A stretch of 64,000 nt of DNA from NCBI GenBank assembly GCA_035235625.1, contig CP141141.1, positions 38,773,719 to 38,837,718 of the forward strand, read 5' to 3'. This DNA comes from Saururus chinensis. Taxonomy: Eukaryota > Streptophyta > Magnoliopsida > Piperales > Saururaceae. Below the pieces are notes generated by a model. That model searched no databases, was not told where the DNA came from, and worked only from the letters and a program-made list of their open reading frames with translations. The translations under genes and the position numbers were made by a program. The stretch's first letter is position 1; each line of letters starts with the position of its first letter. Shown here one piece after another: positions 12,838-24,170 of this stretch.

Positions 12838-13507
12838 GTTGATTGCTTTCACAGAATCACAAGGAAAACAAAGCAAAGTGGACCTTGCCCAGTTTCTAAC
12901 GGTGGAACTAAATTGTCCCCTCCAACTTGTGTTGTATACTCGAACTAGGAAACCAATCTCTTGTCTCTCCCTCCCAAAACAAGACCCCAAAACCGCGCGG
13001 AACCTCTGCCCGTTTACTCCAGGCTAGCGAACAGAAACAAACACGGTTTTGGCCTGTGAATTCCATCAACTCTGAGTTGGAACTTTCCGTGATTAGACCC
13101 CAGATTGGCAGCCAGAACCAGACTTTTGACAACCGGGGCAATGGGGCCCCATCAAACCAAGGGTGGATCAGTCAGGAACAGCAGATTCTGCAGATACCTT
13201 GGAGAGTCAAAAGATGTGAAGCGTGATACCCGGGGTGGCTCTTCATATATAGTAATATAGCGGTAGAAAGAGCCTGTGGTGACTGTGATTCAGGATCAGG
13301 CAGGAAGGAAGGAAGGCCTTCTCCTCGTACAACTCAGCCTCTTTGAATTCCTTGAGCCAAACCCGGAAACCAACCCAAGTCCCTCTCCTCTCCTTTCCAT
13401 ATTTCCTGGTACGGATACAAGCCGAGGTTCATGCTTATATAAGCACCAGGCACCCCCACCTAGCACCGGGAGCCTTTTGACACTCTGTACGCGGGACAGC
13501 AGAGGTG
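12838..13507 (+). promoter_or_regulatory. Promoter and 5' leader of the second YSL gene
   Basis: Two TATA candidates: TATATA at 13246-13251, which is the positional match to the TATA box of copy A, and TATATAAG at 13436-13443, only 65 bp before the ATG. Blocks shared with copy A are GAACTAAATTGTCCCC (about 12905), CCATCAACTCTGAGTTGGAA (about 13062), ATCAAACCAAGGGTGGATC (about 13151) and TTGGAGAGTCAA (about 13199). The extra ~110 bp next to the ATG is missing from copy A and supplies the second TATA box. Confidence 0.6.
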
Positions 13508-16500
13508 ATGACCATGGAGGCGAGGGAGAGGCGGGAGGAGGGGGAGAGGGAGAGGGAGCCCAGCGTGGAGGAGATCTTCGAGGCCAAGAGGGTGCCCTCA
13601 TGGAGGGAGCAGCTGACCTTCAGGGCCTTCGTGGTGAGCTTCGTGCTGGGGGTGTTCTTCAGCTTCATTGTCATGAAGTTGAATCTCACCACCGGTATCA
13701 TCCCCTCCCTCAACGTGGCCGCCGGCCTGCTCGGCTTCTTCTTCGTCAAGATCTGGACCACTCTGCTCGAGAAGTCCGGCCTCCTCAAACAGCCCTTCAC
13801 CCGCCAGGAGAACACCGTCATTCAGACCTGCGTTGTTGCCTGCTATGGCATCAGCTTCAGTGGTATGTTCCTATTTCAATGTCATGAAATCCAATGCATG
13901 TCTCTTCATCTCAAATCCTGTTTTCTTCCCCTATAATCAGTCATTTGATTATTTCCTTATTCGATCGATTATGTTTCAATTTGTTAATCTTTTTCTTCCA
14001 CAAAAACAAAACAGAAAAATTGCTTGCCATTACAATCTTTTCTATACAAATACAAGTACATCTTATTCATGTTCCTCAATAGATTAAAAATTTTGTCATA
14101 TCTTTTGTTCTGTGAAAGAAATTTGTGGATCTAATTGGGTTTTGTGGAGAGATAACTTTTGCGTTTAGATCTTGTCTTCTATTGCCAAGTTGCTTTAATG
14201 GGGTCGGTCATACAGAGAGGCCAAGTTTCTTTAATGGTGGCCATGGCCGAGAGCTTGGCCTACGCGCGTGCCTTTTGCACGTGTCTTTGTGTGCAGAATG
14301 CTTTGGTTGGGCTTGGCCATGCACAGAGAATCAATAATTGCTTTCATTGACGGTATTGACCTTTGAAATCTAGCATTTGTCTTTTTTTAGGTTTTTCTAT
14401 TATTAGGGCTATATTGTCTTTTTAGCGGTATGTGTTAATTTTCGGGTTTCCAGTCGCTTGACCGCAATTAAAAACGCTAATTACGGTTATGATTTTGGGG
14501 TGTCACGCCTAAAACCCATCTAATTTAAGAAGTCCTGAAAATTTGGACGTTATTTCCGGATCTTCTTCTTCTTCACCCATTTATGCTTACGATTTGATCT
14601 TATGAAGATTCTCACTTATCTAAGTTTTGTCTATTCAGTGGGAATCTCTGATTGGTTCATGCCCAATTAAAACGACCCGTTTACCCTCCATTTATTCTTT
14701 AAATTACTTCTGAGTTAATTAAGAATAATAATTGAATTAATTAAAGCTAAAAAGTATGATTTGCATGTCAATATGTCATAAGAACTAATGGAATTGATTA
14801 CAGCTAAAAAGTGTGATTTGCATAACATGGTGCAGGCGGTTTTGGGAGTTACATACTGGGTATGAGCCAGAAGATTGCAACCAAGGCAGGAGAAGGTGAC
14901 ACTCCCATTAATGTCAAGAACCTTTCTCTGGGATGGCTAATTGGATTCATGTTTGCTGTGAGCTTTGTTGGGCTCTTCTCCATTGTCGCTTTGAGAAAGG
15001 TGCATGCTTAAAATCTTGTTCTAGATTTACTTCCATTCCATTTGTTAATCCTGCTGAATTAGCATTTCTCTTAAGTACTCCATTATAATTTATAACTAAT
15101 TTAATTATGTCTTTATTGATATATACTGTTTCTTTGCTAACTATGGTATCAAAAAATTCCTACTCTGCTGTTTGTATGTAGATTATGATCATCAGGTACA
15201 GGCTGAGTTATCCCAGTGGAACTGCAACTGCGCTCCTCATCAACAGCTTCCATACCCCTGCTGGTGCCAAACTAGCCAAGTAAATTCTTCTTTGGCCAGA
15301 CCCTCTTGCTGCTTGAGCCCTGTAAAATACTTCTTATTCTCTCAAATCTGATCCAATTGTTGCATTTTCTGCTGTACCAGGAAGCAAGTGACTGTTCTTT
15401 TCCGTACATTTGGGGGAAGCTTTGTCTGGGCCTTCTTCCAATGGTTCTTCACTGCTGCAGATGGTTGCGGTTTCAACAATTTTCCAACATTTGGCCTCAA
15501 GGCCTACGATAACAAGTAAGAAATCTGTAGTGTGCCTGCTACTAAAACTGCCTGATTCTTGCTCAAGCATTGTTCTTATGTGAAAAAACTGTGTCACTTC
15601 TGCAGATTCTACTTTGATTTCTCAGCCACCTATGTTGGTGTTGGCATGATCTGCCCTTACATCATCAACATCTCCCTGCTTCTTGGGTCAATAGTATCTT
15701 GGGGAATCATGTGGCCTCTCATTGAGAAAAAGAAAGGCGATTGGTACAGTGCAGAACTCAGCCCTTCCAGCCTCCATGGTATCCAAGGCTACAGGGTACG
15801 TACACCCTCCCGGAATCCTTTCTTGCTGCTCTGTTCATCAAGCAGTATCATGGTTTTGATCTGAATGTTGTTACACAGGTATTCATCACCATCGCTGCCA
15901 TCTTGGGCGACGGGCTCTACCACTTTGCTGCTGTGGTAATCAAGTCCATCCTGGACATGACCAAGAGGTCTGCTGCTGTTAAGAGGGACACATCTGTGAC
16001 CCCATTTGCTGACAGAAACTCGCCTGATACCAGAGACCTCAGCTATGATGACCAAAAGCGCACTGAAGTCTTCCTCAAAGGCCAAATCCCCCACTGGGTC
16101 GCCCTGGGAGGCTACGTAGGACTTGCCATCATCTCCATCATCACGGTCCCAGTCATCTTCCCCCAGTTGAAATGGTATCATGTGTTGGTGACATACATCA
16201 TCGCCCCTGTCATGGCCTTCTGCAACTCGTATGGTTGTGGTCTCACCGACTGGTCCCTCGCCTCCAGCTACGGCAAGCTGGCCATCTTCATCTTCGGTGC
16301 ATGGGTGGGCATGTCCAACGGAGGCGTCCTCGCTGGCCTCGCCGCCTGCGGTGTCATGATGAGCATCGTCTCCACCGCTTCCGATCTCATGCAGGACTTC
16401 AAGACTGGCTACCTCACCCTAGCCTCGCCCCGTTCCATGTTCGTCAGCCAAGTCATCGGCACAGCCATGGGCTGCGTCATTGCACCATGTGTGTTCTGGA

Positions 16501-16994
16501 TCTTCTACAAGGCCTTCCCTCTCGGCGATGAAAACAGTGCCTACCCGGCACCATACGCCACCGTCTACAGGGGAATAGCACTTCTGGGCGTTGAAGGATT
16601 CTCGTCTCTCCCCAAAAACTGCCTCACTCTCTGCCTCGTTTTCTTCCTGTTGTCATTTGCCATGAATTTGCTGAGGGATCTCTTGCAGAGGGGCAACATA
16701 AAAGCATACAAGTTTGTCCCCAGTGCAATGGCAATGGCCATTCCGTTCTACCTCGGCTCCTACTTCACCATTGATATGTGCTTGGGGAGTTTGATTCTCT
16801 TCATATGGGAGAAGACGAACAAGATTCATGCCAATGCTTTTGCACCGGCTGTTGCATCTGGTTTGATTTGCGGGGATGGGATATGGTCTCTGCCTTCCTC
16901 TGTTTTGGCACTGCTCAAGGTTAACCCCCCCATTTGCATGAAGTTCCTCTCAAGATCAGATAATGCAAGAGTGGACACTTTCCTGACTAGTTAA
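13508..16994 (+). CDS. YSL: Yellow Stripe-Like (YSL) metal-nicotianamine transporter, copy B
   Basis: Tandem paralogue of the YSL gene about 6 kb upstream, with the same predicted role in moving metal-nicotianamine chelates. Exons: 13508-13862, 14836-14999, 15182-15279, 15381-15515, 15606-15795, 15879-16994. The first five exons have exactly the lengths of copy A (355, 164, 98, 135, 190). Exon 6 is 3 bp longer because of one extra valine in the cytosolic loop (SAAVKRD against SAAKRD). The product is 685 aa. All OPT/YSL motifs of copy A are kept. Differences cluster in the acidic N-terminus, the exon 4 loop (ADGCGFNNF against GENCGFNSF) and the C-terminus. An in-frame ATG two codons downstream (13514) has the stronger ACCATGG context and could be the true start. 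No stop or frameshift was seen, so both copies appear functional. Confidence 0.93.
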
Positions 16995-17481
16995 CTTCAA
17001 GTTGCAGCAGACAGCTAATGGATGCACCTTTTCTTTTGCCTTATATAAAATATTTGTATATAGGATCTAGTTACTAGTCTCATGTAATGCCCTTCTTTGT
17101 GTTGGCAATGCTTTGTTCTTAAAGAGAGCTAAAGAAAGCACCCAAATTCCTTAAACTTCAAAATTTATCCAAGTAATCTATTGTTGCTATTATAATCTGT
17201 GCTAATCTTTGAAAGTGGTTTATCGATAACAATTATCTCCCAATTCTTCAAAGTATGCACTGCGAACTACTTAAATTTGAGCAGAAGGTCAATATATTTT
17301 TATTTTGGTAAGAAAGAGGCGCTTTGTTTGTGAACTTCTCCCCCGGTTATTTACAAATGCAAACACAGCATGATGATTATCGCGGTAAGTTATAACGACA
17401 AAGTGATTAATGTGAACAATACATGTTATTGTCATCCAAGAACATCACCTCATTCAGAGTTCAGCAGGACAAATCAGAGTA
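16995..17481. other. 3' UTR of YSL copy B and spacer
   Basis: AT-rich, no ORF. Ends at the terminal GGGTCCG of the large palindromic element pair. Confidence 0.5.
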
Positions 17482-20400
17482 GGGTCCGTTTGTTTACCTT
17501 AATCAGCGCTTACCTGATTAAGTATCTTATAAGTTAGGTAAAAGCCGGCTTATAAGCTTGTTTGTTTTAAGCTTATTTTTTATCCGATTAAGTTAAAAAA
17601 TTAAGCCCACGTTATTCGGAAATAAGATAGGTTTTACAGGCTGATTTGGCTGAAAATAAATCGCGAACCCGATTCACCTCCTCCATCTCTGAAGCCCTTT
17701 CCATGGCGTCGCCTGCTTTCCATTTTGGCGCCTTCGACTCTCCTCGCTACCTGCTTCGTCCCGGATTTATCTGCTCATAAGCCATCCATTCCTCTTCAAG
17801 CAACAGTCGCTTCCCCCTATCATGTCGCTACACTCTGTCACTGTTGCTACCTCTCATCGCTGCCTGCTTCAACCCGGATTCATCTCGATTGTTCACCCAG
17901 CATCTTGCTAGTGAATCTGCAGCATCTCGCTAGGATTACTCACCTCCAGCTCTCAGATCATATGTGGTGTTTTCGCCCTAACCTCTTTGTCAGATTCACT
18001 GCATCAAGCTCTTTGTTCTTCTTGTTTTTTTGGTAAGTTCCTTTTCCGCTTACTCATGGTCTGCAATTGCAATTAAGTTAGAAAGTCAGACATCTCTGTC
18101 AGAGTCCCGATGTGTTTACAACTTTTTGAGCTTTAGGGTCTCGATGCCCACTTCCCAATTCTGCAAAGGTAAATCATTTCCCTTCTTCCGTTTGAATCTT
18201 TGATCTCCTTTCTGTTCGGTATTCCCATAATCGCCTACAATTGAGGCCTCTGGTGGCATAAAGTTTTTATATTTGAGGAAGGTGTTGTGTCGTTAGGGTG
18301 CTTGTGGAAATGTTTCTTGCGCTACTTTGACTTAATAAGCTAATGTTCGAGCTTCTCTTCTTTGTTGTAGTATTGCTTCTTTGTTTCCGCTCTGACCTTG
18401 GAAATCTAGCTTTGTTTCGTGAGCTGGGTTTTCACTGTTTTGCTGCTTCTTTGCCCCGAAAACTTCAATTGCCAGTATTTGCTTATTCAAGTTTTTCACT
18501 TACAGTTGCCGAAAACTTCTTTGGTGCAATTGATGTGTAAGCATGGCAGAATTCATAATGTGATGAGCCTGAAAAATCATGTATTGATCGAACATTTGTC
18601 AATTGCAGTATATAACAGTCTTTTATTTCATCTATTTCAGAATAGACATATTTTTCCTGCTATGAAACTTTTGGTTGAAATTATCATTGTCTGCAGTTAT
18701 TTTTTCCTTCTTTGAACTTGGCATCTGCATATGCAAAAAGAGAAGCTATTGCTCCAACCCCTCTTAGGGTTGCTTTGAGCAAATTGTGGGAGCTTATGCA
18801 ATTCCTTCGCTATGAATCAAATCTCCCTTGGCGAAGATTTCAACGAGATAGCATAGATTTGAGAAAAGAAAAGAATTGTACAAATGGATTTTCAGTTAAG
18901 AGATAGTATATTGTGCTGGTCCTACAATATTGGCAACCAGTTTTTTGCTCCTTGGGGAACATGTTATTGTTTATAATAAAGGTGCTTTTGCATACATTTT
19001 CCGGTATATAGTTAAATGCTTTCTCAAGCACATAGCTCTTGTTACCAAATCACAAGACACTCTTCCTTTGGATTTTTAATCAAGAGAAAAAATCAAATTA
19101 AAGCCTTACAGTGGAGTCCTCAACATTGACTTTGGAAAAGGGATTGGAAAGAGAGACGTTTATTTGCTGTAAGTTATAAAAATTTGTACACCAGTTTAGT
19201 TTTTTAGAGGAAGAATGTTACATTCATCAGGTATGATTAATGAATATGACCTATATCTTCGACAATATGTATTTATGTTGCTTCATTATGAATCTATGCT
19301 GTCAAATAAGAGTTTAGGAATGGAATTATAACTTTTGCTCAGTTAAAGCAAGAAACTCATTCGTAAAAATTGATGGGAGCCATGAAATTGTCAAGTGACA
19401 TGATTGAACTATAGTTATTACCATTTTACCTGGTTCAAACTCCAAACTGATTTCACGTTTGGTTAATATTACGTTTGATTGAAAAGCATATTATTCTAGT
19501 ACGTGATAGATGTAAAAGATAAAATTAAATTATAAGGAAAGTGTGAATGGGTTGGTTTGCAAAAAATAGTCTGCTTTGCAATGAACTGGCTATGTCTGGC
19601 TTATTGAATGCTCACATTAGACTAGAAAAGTGGTGATGTAAACGGGTTAAATTATCTATTCAATTCCATCTTTCAAAACACTGACTGATATTCATATGAG
19701 GTGCTCTGGTAAAAATAGCTTTGAATTGACTTGGGCTACAATCTTATGTAGTACGGTTTCTATGTGAAAGAATTCTGATGGAAACCAATTTGAAGAATTT
19801 TTGTGCGCAGCTATACAGTAGAGTTTTTAAAAAAGGAGAAATACAACTAAAAAAGTTGTTTACTGTAGAAGGAGATTAATTTATGTACGGAGTGCAATTT
19901 ATATTTTGATTGCAGTAATATGTACGGAGTGCAATTTATATTTTGATTAATTTATATTCTTGGGATCTCCTAATTAAAAAAAATGCTATCCTTTATAATG
20001 TTCAATAATTTTTATGAGAGCTTGAGTTGGACTGTATCTTTGTTAATTTATATGGTGTATCTTGACCATTGGACATAGCTAGGATAATCATTGGTGAAAT
20101 AGACTGAAAACTATTATTTCACCATTCGACATGTTGACTTGGTTAATGAATAATTTGTCCTAAATGCATAAAGAATTGTGTTTTATGCTGCATTGTTGCT
20201 GAAGTTGGTAGCTATGACCAGTAAGACCCTTGCCAATTTTATTTGTGCTTTTATATGCTGCTAACTTGCTTTTTGTTCTACATGCAAGGTAGCGCTGTAT
20301 AAGGGACGTATATTCTTCAATTTGGTTCCAGATATAGGTACTCATAAATCTGGTCCTATGGCATGTCTTATGGTATCAAAGGGATGGAGGGGGCCGGGCT

Positions 20401-20797
20401 TGATCGGGCTTCTTTATTTTATGTGTAATTAGTGTATCAAATATTTTGGCAACAATGTGTAATGACTAATGAGTGATATCAATTGAACACAAGAGATAAT
20501 GATGTTTTATTCCTTTTCTTTTTATTTTGAAAAGGAATGGATCCTAGAATTAACTGAGGTCAACTTTGTCACGTTGAAGCTTAAATTGAAGATGCAAGTT
20601 GTAGTTTTTGATCATTTATGAACGTCCTAACCAGTTTATAAACGTCTCTTGATTCCGATTTAAATTCAGCTAATTCAGCTCCAGATTCAGTTTCAGATTA
20701 GCTAATTCAGTTTCAGATTCAGCTAAATCAGATAATTAACTTTTCAGCTAATTAAGATAACTTTTCATATTCAGATTCAGCCAAAACAAACGGACCC
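17482..20797 (+). mobile_element. PIF/Harbinger-like non-autonomous element, left arm
   Basis: Ends are GGGTCCGTTTGTTT and its inverse AAACAAACGGACCC, of the GGG-N-GTTTG type typical of PIF/Harbinger and Tourist elements. The subterminal right end is packed with ATTCAG/CAGCTAATTCAG motifs. Flanks are GTA on the left and TAG on the right, which share only TA, so a proper 3-bp duplication is missing. No recognisable Harbinger transposase or Myb-like ORF is encoded. The interior is gene-like (listed separately). Strand is set by that gene-like content. Confidence 0.7.
17703..18906 (+). pseudogene. Unrecognised spliced gene-like sequence inside the left arm
   Basis: A GC-richer stretch starts ATGGCGTCGCCTGC at 17703, after a leader of plain 5' UTR type, and reads open to a good donor (GGTAAGTT, about 18031). 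A second exon-like piece ends at AAAG/GTAAAT (about 18169). A third follows CTGCAG at about 18695 and encodes ASAYAKREAIAPTPLRVALS and then KLWELMQFLRYESNLPWRR, ending at a TAG (18904-18906). I do not recognise the protein. It could be a captured host-gene fragment or a remnant of the element's own gene. Codon use and splice sites argue that it once was coding; it is listed as a fragment because no full product can be assembled. Confidence 0.4.
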
Positions 20798-20864
20798 TAG
20801 CCTCATCTTAAAAGTTAAAAGCCGTCAAGTCATTTACTTGACTTGAAAATAAAAAAGAGACTAA
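20798..20864. other. Spacer at the centre of the large palindrome
   Basis: 67 bp between the two mirrored arms. It contains TTAAAAGTTAAAAGCC, resembling CAAAAGTTAGAAGCC just beyond the right arm (about 24188-24202). The spacer may therefore be a copy of the sequence flanking the right arm. Confidence 0.5.
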
Positions 20865-23800
20865 GGGTCCGTTTGTTTCGGCTGAATCTGAATCTGAAAA
20901 GTTATCTTAATTAGCTAAAAAGTTAATTATCTGATTTAGCTGAATCTGAAACTGAATTAGCTAATCTGAAACTGAATTTGGAGCTGAATTGGCTGAATTT
21001 AAATTGGAATCGAGAGACGTTTATAAACTGGTTAGGACGTTCATAAATGATCAAAAACTACAACTTGCATCTTCAATTTAAGCTTTAATGTGACAAAGTT
21101 GACCTCAGTTAATTCTGGGATCCATTCCTTTTCAAAATAAAAAGAAAAGGAAAAAAACATCATTATCTCTTGTGTTCAATTGATATCACTCATTAGTCAT
21201 TACACATTGTTGCCAAAATATTTGATACACTAATTACACATAAAATAAAGAAGCCCGATCAAGCCCGGCCCCCTCCATCCCTTTGATACCATAAGACATG
21301 CCATAGGACCAGATTTATGAGTACCTATATCTGGAACCAAATTGAAGAATATACATCCCTTATACAGCACTACCTTGCATGTAGAACAAAAAGCAAGTTA
21401 GCAGCATATAAAAGCACAAATAAAATTGGCAAGGGTCTTACTGGTCATAGCTACCAACTTCAGTAACAATGCAGCATAAAGCACAATTCTTTATGCATTT
21501 AGGACAAATTATTCATTAACCAAGTCAACATGTCGAATGGTGAAATAACAGTTTTCAGTCTATTTCACCAATGATTATCCTAGCTATGTCCAATGGTCAA
21601 GATACACCATATAAATTAACAAAGATACAGTCCAACTCAAGCTCTCATAAAAATTATTGAACATTATAAAGGATAGCATTTTTTTTAATTAGGAGATCCC
21701 AAGAATATAAATTAATCAAAATATAAATTGCACTGTATATTATCAGCAATCAAAATATAAATTGCACTCGTACATAAATTAATCTCCTTCTACAAGAAAC
21801 AACTTTTTTAGTTGTATTTCTCCTTTTTAAAAACTCTACTGTATAGCCACAAGACAAAAATTCTTCAAATTGGTTTCCATTAGAATTCTTTCACATAGAA
21901 ACCGTACTACATAAGATTGTAGCCCAAGTCAATTCAAAGCTATTTTTACCAGAGCACCTCATATGAATATCAGTCAGTGTTTTGAAAGATGGAATTGAAT
22001 AGATAATTTAACCAGTTTACAGCACCACTTTTCTAGTCTAATGTGAGCATTCAATAAGCCAGACATAGCCAGTTCATTGCAAAGCAGACTATTTTTTGCA
22101 AACCAACCCATTCACACTTTCCTTATAATTTAATTTTATCTTTTACATCTATCACGTACTAGAATAATATGCTTTTCAATCAAACGTAATATTAACCAAA
22201 CGTGAAATCAGTTTGGAGTTTGAACCAGGTAAAATGGTAATAACTATAGTTCAATCATGTCACTTGTCAATTTCATGGCTCCCATCAATTTTTACGAATG
22301 AGTTTCTTGCTTTAACTGAGCGAAAGTTATAATTCCATTCCTAAACTCTTATTTGACAGCATAGATTCATAATGAAGCAACATAAATACATATTGTCGAA
22401 GATATAGGTCATATTCATTAATCATACCTGATGAATGTAACATTCTTCCTCTAAAGAACTAAACTGGTGTACAAATTTTTATAACTTACAGCAAATAAAC
22501 GTCTCTCTTTCCAATCCCTTTTCCAAAGTCAATGTTGAGGACTCCACTGTAAGGCTTTAATTTGATATTTTCTCTTGATTAAAAATCCAAAGGAAGAGTG
22601 TCTTGTGATTTGGTAACAAGAGCTATGTGCTTGGGAAAGCATTTAATAGAATACCGGAAAATGTATGCAAAAACACCTTTATTATAAACAATAACATGTT
22701 CTCCAAGGAGCAAAAAACTGGTTGCCAATATTGTAGGACCAGCACAATATGCTATCTCTTAACTGAAAATCCATTTGTACAATTCTTTTCTTTTCTCAAA
22801 TCTATGCTATCTCGTTGAAATCTTCGCCAAGGGAGATTTGATTCATAGCGAAGGAATTGCATAAGCTCCCACAATTTGCTCAAAGCAACCCTAAGAGGGG
22901 TTGGAGCAATAGCTTCTCTTTTTGCATATGCAGATGCCAAGTTCAAAGCAGGAAAAAATAACTGCAGACAATGATAATTTCAACCAAAAGTTTCATAGCA
23001 GGAAAAATATGTCTATTCTGAAATAGATGAAATAAAAGACTGTTATATACTGCAATTGACAGATGTTCAGTCAATACATGATTTTTCAGGCTCATCACAT
23101 TATGAATTCTGCCATGCTTACACATCAATTGCACCAAAGAAGTTTTCGGCAACTGTAAGTGAAAAACTTGAATAAGCAAATACTGGCAATTGAAGTTTTC
23201 GGGGCAAAGAAGCAGCAAAACAGTGAAAACCCAGCTCACGAAACAAAGCTAGATTTCCAAGGTCAGAGCGGAAACAAAGAAGCAATACTACAACAAAGAA
23301 GAGAAGCTCGAACATTAGCTTATTAAGTCAAAGCAGCGCAAGAAACATTTCCACAAGCACCCTAACGACACAACACCTTCCTCAAATATAAAAACTTTAT
23401 GCCACCAGAGGCCTCAATTGTAGGCGATTATGGGAATACCGAACAGAAAGGAGATCAAAGATTCAAACGGAAGAAGGGAAATGATTTACCTTTGCAGAAT
23501 TGGGAAGTGGGCATCGAGACCCTAAAGCTCAAAAAGTTGTAAACACATCGGGACTCTGACAGAGATGTCTGACTTTCTAACTTAATTGCAATTGCAGACC
23601 ATGAGTAAGCGGAAAAGGAACTTACCAAAAAAACAAGAAGAACAAAGAGCTTGATGCAGTGAATCTGACAAAGAGGTTAGGGCGAAAACACCACAGATGA
23701 TTTGAGAGCTGGAGGTGAGTAATCCTGGCGAGATGTTGAAGATCCACTAGCGAGATGCTGGGTGAACAATCGAGATGAATCCGGGATGAAGCAGGCAGCG

Positions 23801-24167
23801 ATGAGAGGTAGCAACAGTAACAGAGTGTAGCGACGGGATAGGGGGAAGCGACTGTTGCTTGAAGAGGAATGGATGGCTTACGAGCAGATGAATCCGGGAC
23901 GAAGCAGGTAGCGAGGAGAGTCGAAGGCGCTAAAATGGAAAACAGGCGACGCCATGGAGAGGGCTTCAGAGATGGAGGAGGCGAATCGGGTTCGCGATTT
24001 ATTTTCAGCCAATAAAACCTATCTTATTTCCGAATAACGTGGGCTTAATTTTTTAACTTAATCAGATAAAAAATAAGTTTAAAACAAACAAGCTTATAAG
24101 CCGGCTTTTACCTGACTTATAAGATACTTAGTCAGGTAAGCGCTGATTAAGGTAAACAAACGGACCC
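20865..24167 (-). mobile_element. PIF/Harbinger-like non-autonomous element, right arm
   Basis: Mirror copy of the left arm, with ends GGGTCCGTTTGTTT and AAACAAACGGACCC. It is flanked by a perfect TAA on both sides (20862-20864 and 24168-24170), the expected 3-bp PIF/Harbinger target duplication. This arm therefore looks like the original insertion, and the left arm lacks such a duplication. Confidence 0.8.
22752..23955 (-). pseudogene. Unrecognised spliced gene-like sequence inside the right arm
   Basis: Mirror copy of the gene-like stretch in the left arm. Its start ATG is at 23953-23955 and the last exon ends at 22752. The last exon (KLWELMQFLRYESNLPWRR) is unchanged at the protein level relative to the left arm. 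The first exon has small indels and substitutions. Confidence 0.4.
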
Positions 24168-24170
24168 TAA

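Larger units (their letters stand above)
17482..24167. repeat. 6.7-kb near-perfect inverted repeat (two mirrored elements)
   Basis: Bases 17482-20797 and 20865-24167 are reverse complements with few substitutions and small indels (arm lengths 3316 and 3303 bp), separated by 67 bp. A 65-codon ORF is identical in the two arms (18712-18906 and 22752-22946). Another pair (18419-18715 and 22943-23239) differs by one residue (I to T). A large palindrome with a short spacer is a strong candidate for double-stranded RNA and small-RNA production if transcribed. Confidence 0.9.

Noticed and set aside
17482-20797. Harbinger transposase or Myb-like protein inside the palindromic arms
   Set aside because: No DDE motif or Myb/SANT-like repeat was found in any frame; the only coding-like exon is of unknown type.
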